From the NCBI GenBank assembly GCA_030603565.1, contig JAUVXM010000026.1, forward strand, positions 1-33,198: a stretch of 33,198 nucleotides of DNA, written 5' to 3'. Both the position numbers and the translations under genes were made by a program. A model generated the notes under the pieces. It was given only the letters and a program-made list of their open reading frames with translations, was not told the origin of the DNA and did not search any database. Shown here piece after piece: positions 7,144 to 13,924 of this stretch; the stretch's first letter is position 1; each line of letters starts with the position of its first letter. The stretch is from Candidatus Aminicenantota bacterium (GTDB lineage Bacteria > Acidobacteriota > Aminicenantia > Aminicenantales > Aminicenantaceae).

Positions 7144-8520
7144 TTATCCTCCTGATAGGTAATTTGATTTTTCTGACAAGTCCAAATTTTTTAAATAAGT
7201 CTTTACTGCAGCCACGGCAATCCCTGAGAGTCCAAGTACTCCGATCAGGTTAGTAACAGCCATTAAGCCGTTGACCATATCGCCTATAGACCAGGCCACT
7301 TCCACTTCCAGAGTCGCTCCAATATAAATAAAAAGACAGAATATCCAGTTATAAGGGCGTTTTATCCAGGGACCGAAAAGATAGTTCAAAGCGATCTTGC
7401 CGTAATATGATACTGAGATTAGACTTGAATACCCGAAAAGAAATGAACTTGCGACAACGATAAGACCTCCGATCTGTGGCATAGCGGAATTGAAAGCATT
7501 GGCGGTCATCTCAGTGCTGGTTCCCTGGGTCCAGGCTCCGGATGTAAGGACTGCCAGAGCGGTTAGAGTACAGATCACCAGTGTATCAATAAATACATCC
7601 AAAGACCCCAGAAATCCCTGCCGGGTCGGTTCGCTTGTTCGGGCTGCAGCATGAAGTACGGCTGCTGTCCCGGTGCCGGCTTCATTGGAGTAGGTCCCCC
7701 GCGCCATGCCATAGCGGATAGCCCTTGCTATAGTAACGCCTGCTATTCCCCCTCCTACGGCAGAGGGATTAAAAGCTCCTGTAAAGATCATGGCTAAAGC
7801 CTCCGGCAGCTGGGAGGCAAAAGTAATTATGGTAAAGAAGGCTCCAAATACATATAGAGCGACCATGAAAGGGCTTAAAAATTCTGTTACTTTTCCTATA
7901 GTTTTTATGCCCCCGACAATGACCAACCAGGTACAAAAAGCCAGTCCCAGCCCGGACATCCAGGGTTTTATCCCTAATTCAGAAGTCATAGCTACTGCAA
8001 TTGAATTGGATTGAACAATAGGGATGGAAAAAAGCGCCTTACACCCCATAAAGAGGGCATATGCTCCTGCCAGCCAGGTTAGTTTTAAACCTTCCCGGAT
8101 GTAATACATGGGCCCCCCGGCAATCGATCCGTCGGGCATGATTTTCCTAAACTTCTGGCCCAGCACTGTTTCCACCAGTTTGGTGCCCATCCCCAGTGTG
8201 GCTGAAAGCCACATCCAGAAAACAGAACCCGGGCCTCCCATGGCAATAGCTGTACATACCCCGGCTATATTTCCGTTGCCGATTATGGCTGCTAGAGATG
8301 TTGTCAATGTCTGGAAAGGAGATATGTCTCCTTTGATTTTTTTATCACTTTCGCCGTATTCTTTTTTGGTTAGGAGGCGGAAAGAAAATCCCAGCCGCCT
8401 TAGTTGAACGAAGCGGATACGGATAGAAAGATACAGCCCTGCCCCTAAAAGCAGGATTAGAGTTTGTGGCCCCCAGACAATGTCTGCAATAAAACGTATC
8501 AGCCGGTTTATTGCCTCTAT
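7144..8520 (-). CDS. AGCS-family sodium:amino-acid (alanine/glycine) symporter, probable ATA start
   Basis: The multi-pass membrane protein contains AGCS signatures: the stretch around IGNGNIAGVCTAIAMGGPG near the N-terminus, the YGMARGTYSNEAGTG motif, and a further AAARTSEPTRQG block. The family imports alanine or glycine with Na+. The only recognised start codon in frame is TTG at 8307, which would lose about 71 residues. The frame, however, is open and strongly family-like up to 8520 (ata-EAINRLIRFIADIVWGPQT), giving 458 residues, the usual length. Homologues commonly start MEAIN, and here the first codon is ATA. I therefore set 8520 as the true N-terminus. ATA overlaps the TAG stop of the upstream 69-residue gene, with GGGAG before it. 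Possible readings are a rare start codon, a start-codon mutation or a sequencing error. Confidence 0.85.
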   Translation of the reverse strand: MEAINRLIRFIADIVWGPQTLILLLGAGLYLSIRIRFVQLRRLGFSFRLLTKKEYGESDKKIKGDISPFQTLTTSLAAIIGNGNIAGVCTAIAMGGPGSVFWMWLSATLGMGTKLVETVLGQKFRKIMPDGSIAGGPMYYIREGLKLTWLAGAYALFMGCKALFSIPIVQSNSIAVAMTSELGIKPWMSGLGLAFCTWLVIVGGIKTIGKVTEFLSPFMVALYVFGAFFTIITFASQLPEALAMIFTGAFNPSAVGGGIAGVTIARAIRYGMARGTYSNEAGTGTAAVLHAAARTSEPTRQGFLGSLDVFIDTLVICTLTALAVLTSGAWTQGTSTEMTANAFNSAMPQIGGLIVVASSFLFGYSSLISVSYYGKIALNYLFGPWIKRPYNWIFCLFIYIGATLEVEVAWSIGDMVNGLMAVTNLIGVLGLSGIAVAAVKTYLKNLDLSEKSNYLSGG

Positions 8521-8726
8521 TTTTTTTCTCCCTGGCTTTTCATTTTACGCCGGCGTTCGATTTCTTTGCGTACCGGTTTATGCAGCACGAAAAAGTAATA
8601 AACTATTAGAAGGATAGAAATTATCCAAAACCGGTGAGTATTGCCTTGAAAAAGAGAAACAACTGCATAGCCAGCTACTCCAATTAGCAGAAACAGGTGA
8701 AAAAAAGCGAATATCCAGTCACCCAT
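8517..8726 (-). CDS. Small two-pass membrane protein, unknown function
   Basis: The 69-residue protein has two hydrophobic segments (about 5-25 and 31-48) and a highly basic tail (KPVRKEIERRRKMKSQGEKK), so the positive end should stay in the cytoplasm. It is the first gene of the operon with the AGCS symporter and M28 peptidase, and its stop overlaps the symporter start. The bases before its ATG (CAGGATAATT) belong to the end of the A/B repeat at 8732-8939, which seems to supply the ribosome site. I do not recognise a named family. Confidence 0.65.
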   Translation of the reverse strand: MGDWIFAFFHLFLLIGVAGYAVVSLFQGNTHRFWIISILLIVYYFFVLHKPVRKEIERRRKMKSQGEKK

Positions 8727-8731
8727 AATTA

Positions 8732-8939
8732 TCCTGAACTATTCATAAAAAATGTCAATATGAATGAAATTCAGGTGCGGCTTGCGCTCGCTTCAGCCAC
8801 ATCAGAATTTCATTAGATAAGTCTTTTACCATAACATTTCACATTTTACAATTCACGTTTTACGGTTTTTCCCATTTTCCATTTACTATTTTCCGCTTTT
8901 CCTCATCTACGGCAACCTCGACTCGTGAATAATTCAGGA
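8732..8939. repeat. A/B hybrid repeat between divergent-context genes
   Basis: The left end is type A (TCCTGAACTATTCATAAAAA) and the right end is type B (CAACCTCGACTCGTGAATAA then TTCAGGA), with TA directly outside both ends (8730-8731 and 8940-8941). The interior has an inverted pair AATGAAATTC/GAATTTCATT and a pyrimidine-rich CATTTTAC-like tract. The outer bases are TCCTG here versus ACCTG elsewhere, changed at both ends so that pairing is kept. Confidence 0.8.
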
Positions 8940-8949
8940 TAGGTGTGCT

Positions 8950-9528
8950 TTATTTTCTCTGCACAGATATGATCTCTACTGTTTCCCGGGGGACATCTTG
9001 CATTCCCTGTCTGGTCATAGTCCGCATGTTTCCGATGGTGTCAACAACTTCTTGGCCGGATATCACCCTGCCGAATACACAATATCCGTAACCCTCGTCA
9101 GTTGTATTCTGATGGTCTAAATGGGAATTATGTTTCAGGTTAATATAAAATTGAGCGGCAGCACTGTGAGGTTCCATGGTTCTGCCCAGAGCAAGGGTGT
9201 ATTTTTTATTACTCAAACCATTGGCAGCTTCGTTTGTAATGGGGTCGTGTGTCGGTTTTTTTGCGAAATCAGCAGTCCATCCTCCTCCCTGGATCATAAA
9301 ATTGCTGATCACCCGGTGGAAGATAGTGCCATCGTAGAACTTTTCGTCTACATAAGAGAGAAAATTTTCCACTGTAATCGGAGCCTTGTCAGGGAAAAGT
9401 TCTATAGTCATGTCTCCATGCGTGGTTTTCATAATGACTTCGATAGTATTCTCTTCAGCCTGAGTATTAGGTGAAAAAGCAAAGAGAATTCCGGCAACAG
9501 CCAGTCCGCATATAACTGTTTTAAGCAT
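8950..9528 (-). CDS. Periplasmic cyclophilin-type peptidyl-prolyl cis-trans isomerase
   Basis: The 192-residue protein has a signal peptide (about 1-24, ending NTQAEE) and a single cyclophilin domain. Recognisable blocks are GDMTIELFPDKAPITVENFL, GTIFHRVISNFMIQGGG (catalytic Arg in FHRV), TLALGRTMEPHSAAAQFYIN and YCVFGRVISGQEVVDTI. It catalyses proline isomerisation and should help fold exported proteins. The tryptophan that gives cyclosporin sensitivity in many eukaryotic members is not apparent, as usual in bacteria. Start: ATG at 9528 behind AGGAGG. Single gene on its strand; the A/B repeat begins eleven bases past its stop. Confidence 0.95.
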   Translation of the reverse strand: MLKTVICGLAVAGILFAFSPNTQAEENTIEVIMKTTHGDMTIELFPDKAPITVENFLSYVDEKFYDGTIFHRVISNFMIQGGGWTADFAKKPTHDPITNEAANGLSNKKYTLALGRTMEPHSAAAQFYINLKHNSHLDHQNTTDEGYGYCVFGRVISGQEVVDTIGNMRTMTRQGMQDVPRETVEIISVQRK

Positions 9529-9616
9529 GTAAACCTCCTGAATGATTTGAATTTATATTCAGAATTATCAAGATATCAGAATAGAGCTTTAATGGCAATT
9601 TAAATCCCAGCAGAGG

Positions 9617-9645
9617 TTTACTATTGAAAATAGATTTATTATAAT
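9617..9645 (+). promoter_or_regulatory. Candidate sigma-70 promoter for barrel/M28 operon
   Basis: TTTACT (4 of 6) at 9617-9622 is separated by 17 bases from a perfect TATAAT at 9640-9645. The ATG at 9690 follows after an AGGAGG ribosome site. This is the only good candidate in the 161-base divergent gap. Confidence 0.45.
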
Positions 9646-9689
9646 CTTAATAAGCATGAATAATAGCATGAGAGAATCAGGAGGGAAAA

Positions 9690-10508
9690 ATGAAGTACTG
9701 TAAGACAATAAGACTTGTGATTGTTTTAAGTATGCTTCTTTTCTTTTTTGCCCCTAGGCTTCAAGGGCAGGGAAAGTTCGAATTTGGATTCCATTATTCC
9801 AGGTGGAGTCTAAATATTATTAAAGGATTTGTCGAAGATGCTTTAGGCGATAGCATGGAATCAACTTTTCGTGATGATTTTTTAGCAGACATTCAGCAGG
9901 ATTATCCTGGCCTTAGCGAAGAAAGTTATGAACAGGATGTCAGTTTTGACTCATCCGGGAGTAATTTTGGGTTTGAAGCCAGGTGGTACCCGGCTGGCCG
10001 GCATGGTTCTTTCAGCCTGGGACTTTCGGTTGAAAAAACATCCATGGAGATTTCTATACCTGAACTTTCAGCTCGAATGGATATGGATGATGGTTCTTAC
10101 TATGAGGCAGACGCCAATGCTTCCTTTATTATTAATCCGCTCTCTTTTCATTTAAGCTTCCGTTGGGATATTATTCCTTCATCACCGGTACATCCCTATT
10201 TGACCTTTGGTCTGGGGGCGGCCACAGGAACCGCGCTGGATGAGGCTGAGTTTTCCTATGCATACTCAGGCACCTACTATATAGGAGGGGATAGCGAATC
10301 TTATGCGGATAGCGAGACTAAGACGTTAGCAGAACTTAAAGAAGAGATGGAGGATGATGGAGAGGATTTTTTCCTTCCCGGATTTATCCCGTTTATCCAG
10401 ATAAATCTCGGGCTAAAAGCGGAGATTACCGACAACCTGCACCTGCTGGTCGATGCCGGTATATGGGATGGCTTACTACTGCGGGGAGGAATAGCCTTCA
10501 GGTTTTAA
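9690..10508 (+). CDS. Probable outer-membrane beta-barrel protein
   Basis: The 272-residue protein has a signal peptide (about 1-26, cleavage near LQGQG). Its many alternating hydrophobic/aromatic strands (FEFGFHYSRWSLN, SFSLGLSVEKTS, PLSFHLSFRWDII, PYLTFGLGAATG, LHLLVDAGIWDGLLLRGGIA) end in a terminal Phe (FRF), the usual C-terminal signal for barrel assembly. Two acidic loops are visible. No specific family is recognised, so the substrate is unknown. A 22-base gap with AGGAGG leads to the M28 gene, so the two are likely one operon and the barrel may serve uptake or display next to the peptidase. Confidence 0.7.
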   Translation: MKYCKTIRLVIVLSMLLFFFAPRLQGQGKFEFGFHYSRWSLNIIKGFVEDALGDSMESTFRDDFLADIQQDYPGLSEESYEQDVSFDSSGSNFGFEARWYPAGRHGSFSLGLSVEKTSMEISIPELSARMDMDDGSYYEADANASFIINPLSFHLSFRWDIIPSSPVHPYLTFGLGAATGTALDEAEFSYAYSGTYYIGGDSESYADSETKTLAELKEEMEDDGEDFFLPGFIPFIQINLGLKAEITDNLHLLVDAGIWDGLLLRGGIAFRF

Positions 10509-10530
10509 AAGATGAAAGAAGGAGGAATTT

Positions 10531-12042
10531 ATGCGAAATAAACGGCTTATACTTATTTTATTTTTTTTCACTTATTTATTTACTTCGACTTTTGGATTAT
10601 CACAGCGCCGATCCCAGGAGCTTTCAGATGAACAAAAGCTTCTCCAGATTGTGCATTCCATCCATAGTCAGACCCTATATGAATATGTAGATGAACTGGC
10701 TTCGGATAAATACTGGGGACGTTTGACAGGTACAGAAGGTTTCAACAAAGCAGCCGCATGGGTAATAAGTCATTTTAAAAAATGGGGAGTTGCTCCTGCA
10801 GACGAGAATAATACCTATCTTCAGTCCTTTTCCAATCCATACACTCTTGTCTTTAAAGACTGCTATGCCTATCTTCATGTTCCCTATAAGAATGGTACAA
10901 TAAAAAAAAATTATCGCTACGTAGATGAATTTATTCCCGGTTCGACATCAGGTTCAGGTGAGATTACGGCCGAGGTTATTTATATCGGTTATGGTATTAC
11001 AGCCCCGGAACTCGGCTTTGATGAATACAGCGGGCTGGATGTAGCCGGGAAAATAGTTTTAATGGAAAGAGAAGCGCCGGTTCCTTCCGGGAAAGCAGAG
11101 CTTTTTAAAAAGTGGCGCCCCTATTCTTTCCACCAGTACAAACTGGAAAATGCAGTCAAGCATGGAGCAAAAGGCATGCTTTATAATTATCCCATTACTA
11201 ATCCGAATAATTCCTATAGCAAAGGCTTCATATATTCTCATGTTGGACAGAGTGTGGTAGATGATCTTTTTACCGGAACCGGGAAAACCCATAAAGATGT
11301 GGTGGCAGATATCAGGAAAAATCTTAAACCCCGGTCTTTTTCAACCGGCAAGGTTTTTACTATCAAAAATACAACCGAACACTATCCAGACGGTACTGCT
11401 TATAATGTGGTTGGTAAAATAGAAGGCTCGGACCCGCAGCTTAAGGATGAGGTTATAATAATCGGCGGCCATCTCGACCACCTCGGCCGCTGTTATGAGA
11501 TCATGCCCGGGGCTAATGATAATGCCTCAGCAGTTGCGGTCATTATGGGCGTGGCTGAAGCACTTTCCAAAAGTCCGGTAAAGCCCCGCCGCACTATCCT
11601 GTTTATTTGTTTTGGGGCAGAAGAACAGGGAGTTGTGGGCTCAAAAATATATGTAGAAGATCCGCTTTTTCCCCTGGACAAGACAGTTTGCCTGATAAAC
11701 ATGGATGGAGTAGGTGCTGGGGATAAATTATCCGCTCTTGCTGCAGAAAACCATCCTGAGTTCTGGGAATTTTTCCGCAAGGCAAATGAAAAATATATTC
11801 ATAGGATCATACGTACATCTAAGTTTGTTAATAATGCCCGGCCTCGTCTGGATGCTGCCCGGTTTATGTGGGCTGGAGTCCCTTCCATCTCCTGGAGTGC
11901 CTTTGGTTCGACTTCATATTATCATGTCCCCCAGGACAATATTGAGATTATTACTCCTGAGATTATGGAGGACCTGGCCCAGCTTATGTTTTTAGCTGTT
12001 CTGGATATGGCAAATCAGGAATCTCTTGATTTTAGAAATTAA
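10531..12042 (+). CDS. Secreted M28-family zinc peptidase, paralogue 2
   Basis: The 503-residue protein has a signal peptide (about 1-24) and the same architecture as the M28 protein at 5697: a short N-lobe with YVDELASDKYWGRLTG, a PA-like insertion (TAEVIYIGYGITAPELGFDE) and the catalytic part. Metal and catalytic residues: GGHLDH, GANDNASA, FGAEEQGVVGS, INMDGVGAG and a late His in TSYYHVPQDN. All are intact, so activity is expected. It follows the barrel protein closely. The stop TAA (12040-12042) coincides with the TA target and first base of the B-type repeat, so the repeat lies exactly at the gene's end. Confidence 0.92.
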   Translation: MRNKRLILILFFFTYLFTSTFGLSQRRSQELSDEQKLLQIVHSIHSQTLYEYVDELASDKYWGRLTGTEGFNKAAAWVISHFKKWGVAPADENNTYLQSFSNPYTLVFKDCYAYLHVPYKNGTIKKNYRYVDEFIPGSTSGSGEITAEVIYIGYGITAPELGFDEYSGLDVAGKIVLMEREAPVPSGKAELFKKWRPYSFHQYKLENAVKHGAKGMLYNYPITNPNNSYSKGFIYSHVGQSVVDDLFTGTGKTHKDVVADIRKNLKPRSFSTGKVFTIKNTTEHYPDGTAYNVVGKIEGSDPQLKDEVIIIGGHLDHLGRCYEIMPGANDNASAVAVIMGVAEALSKSPVKPRRTILFICFGAEEQGVVGSKIYVEDPLFPLDKTVCLINMDGVGAGDKLSALAAENHPEFWEFFRKANEKYIHRIIRTSKFVNNARPRLDAARFMWAGVPSISWSAFGSTSYYHVPQDNIEIITPEIMEDLAQLMFLAVLDMANQESLDFRN

Positions 12043-12167
12043 CCTGGATTATTCACGAGTCGAGGTTGCCGTAGATGCTTTGTTGCAGCGGATTTGCGGT
12101 GAATTATCAAAGCTTCATCCCCTGCGCCTTGCATCGACGGCAACCTCGACTCGTGAATAGCTCAGGT
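12042..12167. repeat. Complete B-module repeat (126 bp) between convergent genes
   Basis: Both ends are type B: ACCTGGATTATTCACGAGTC at the left and CTCGTGAATAGCTCAGGT at the right, forming ~36-base imperfect inverted arms through GTAGATGC/GCATCGAC. An inner stem GCAGCGGAT (12085-12093) / ATCCCCTGC (12117-12125) pairs in 8 of 9 positions. It lies between convergent stops of the M28 and M48 genes and could act as a bidirectional terminator if transcribed; there is no U-run, so this is speculative. Confidence 0.85.
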
Positions 12168-12180
12168 TGAATTTATAGGG

Positions 12181-13767
12181 TTAGTGATTTTCAATAAGCA
12201 GCTGCAGGATCTCCAGTTCATCTGTATCGAACCAGGTCTTGTGGCATGAAAAACATTTATCTACTGGTATAATATACTGATATGTGAAAGGGCGGGGCTG
12301 CATTTTTGAGCCGCATATAGGACAGAATATATCCTGAGATTTTTCCATATTGATCTTCCGGGTGCTGACCGGATTCTGTAAAAAATTTTCTCTAAATTTG
12401 GCTGCTTTTTTGACTAGATAGTCAGAGAAGGCTACTTCCCTGCGGGCAATGATCCGATCAATTACAGATGAGTCAACAAGCTTACCTTTGCAGGAAGGGC
12501 AGGTCTTTAAAGCTACTCCTTCATAGAAGGTGTCTTTAAGGCTAATCCGGCAGCGCGGGCACTTATTGTATTTGTCAGGATTTACTGGGCTAAAAGGCCC
12601 CAGCCATTTACCTTTAGGGCTGCGGACAGACCAAATGCCCTCCTCTCCGGGCTGAATGTTATCTAATAAGGCTGTGGATTTCGGCCCTCCTGTGGATATC
12701 TCTTCTCTGGAATGAAGAATTGACCGGGCTTGCGCCCTCCTTTTTCTAATTTCCAAGACCTCATCGATAATTCTTGCCGGAGATGTAGGGACCATTTCCG
12801 CCAACTGCCGGATTCTTTTCATAAGCGGTGGGTGTGAATTGAAGATCCGGCTGAACAACCGATCCGAGATGCCTTTTGATTCGGGAGGCACAATAAAAAG
12901 CGGGCTGTAGGAAAGATTAAAGTCTCCTATAAAAGAGTTTTTAACATGGGCTTTATATATAGCCCGGGCTAGAGCAGCAGGGTTGCGGTTGAGTTCAACT
13001 GCTGTGGCATCTGCCAGAAGTTCTCTCTGCCGGCTGATAAGAGTGCTTAAAAGATGCATTAAAAGAGATGATATTGAAGCCGCCAGATATACTAGAGGAT
13101 TGCCTCCTCCAGTATCCTGAGCCACTCCGATTTGGCCCTGGGGCATATCATGCGGTTCGGCCATTTCACGCAGCCGCTCAAAAAAATTAGCAAGCGAGCA
13201 CACCAGAGTTATATAAAAGGTGTCACCCCGGATGATATGGGCCAGTTCGTGGGCGATTACAGCTTGAAGTTCGTCCCGGGTAAATTCAGCCAATAGCCCC
13301 TCAGTGATGATAATAATCGGACTTTTATCAGCTTCTATAAGGGCCATAGAATTGATTGCGAAAGCAGGAATAATGTAGGGAGTAACCCTGGGAAGGCCGG
13401 CCGCGATACGCATCTCATCTATGGTATTGATGAATTTTTTGTGATACCGGTCATTTGTATCCGGGGCCGCAGCCTGCAGCCGTTTTCGGATAAACTTAGC
13501 GCCATTGAAACGAGCATCGTAAAATTGGAAAGCAGCCACAACTATGGATAGAATAAGGTTTATAAGAAAAAAATATTGTAAGCTGTTTCCGGCAAAGAGA
13601 GAGATTCCCGGCATAAATAGCCCTAAACTTATAATAAAAATAAATGACACGAATCCTACCAGGAAAAAATAGAATATAAAAAGGATTAGGAATAATAAGA
13701 GGCTTTTTTGCCATTGCTTGCGCTGGATCTCATAAAAATCTCTGGCAAATTTCTTTTTAGAGTTCAT
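12181..13767 (-). CDS. M48-family membrane metallopeptidase with C-terminal zinc ribbons
   Basis: The 528-residue protein has two N-terminal membrane segments (about 22-55 and 60-85). The M48 domain has VIAHELAHIIRGD (HExxH) and RQRELLADATAVEL (third zinc ligand Glu). Residues from about 385 form two separate zinc-ribbon units: CPRCRISL...CPSCKGKLV, and CPICGSKM...CFSCHKTWFDTDELE, the latter like zf-TFIIB. M48/HtpX enzymes degrade damaged membrane proteins; the ribbon extension may bind substrates or partners. The start ATG at 13767 lacks an obvious Shine-Dalgarno, so the exact start is less certain. A degenerate A repeat lies just upstream. Confidence 0.9.
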   Translation of the reverse strand: MNSKKKFARDFYEIQRKQWQKSLLLFLILFIFYFFLVGFVSFIFIISLGLFMPGISLFAGNSLQYFFLINLILSIVVAAFQFYDARFNGAKFIRKRLQAAAPDTNDRYHKKFINTIDEMRIAAGLPRVTPYIIPAFAINSMALIEADKSPIIIITEGLLAEFTRDELQAVIAHELAHIIRGDTFYITLVCSLANFFERLREMAEPHDMPQGQIGVAQDTGGGNPLVYLAASISSLLMHLLSTLISRQRELLADATAVELNRNPAALARAIYKAHVKNSFIGDFNLSYSPLFIVPPESKGISDRLFSRIFNSHPPLMKRIRQLAEMVPTSPARIIDEVLEIRKRRAQARSILHSREEISTGGPKSTALLDNIQPGEEGIWSVRSPKGKWLGPFSPVNPDKYNKCPRCRISLKDTFYEGVALKTCPSCKGKLVDSSVIDRIIARREVAFSDYLVKKAAKFRENFLQNPVSTRKINMEKSQDIFCPICGSKMQPRPFTYQYIIPVDKCFSCHKTWFDTDELEILQLLIENH

Positions 13768-13779
13768 TTTGATTAATCC

Positions 13780-13909
13780 AAAATTAATAATATTATAAAA
13801 AATGTAAAACGTGAAGAAAAAGAATTGGACACGGATTTCATTTTTTCATTTACTATTTATCATTTTCTAAGTATCATTTGTATTAATATTTTTTATGAAT
13901 AGTCCAGGT
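13780..13909. repeat. Degenerate A-module repeat
   Basis: The right end (TTTTTTATGAATAGTCCAGGT) matches type A closely. The left end is eroded (TTATAAAAAATGTAAAACG). The interior has the CATTTACTATTT-type tract also seen in 8732-8939. The region lies between the divergent starts of the M48 and S9 genes, so any promoters for both genes must lie in or beside it. Confidence 0.6.
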
Positions 13910-13924
13910 GAGGGAGGGATCAAT

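Noticed and set aside
13895-13924. Upstream ATG of the S9 peptidase gene at 13895
   Set aside because: It lies in the A repeat end; the ATG at 13925 has GGGAGGG upstream and begins the signal peptide.
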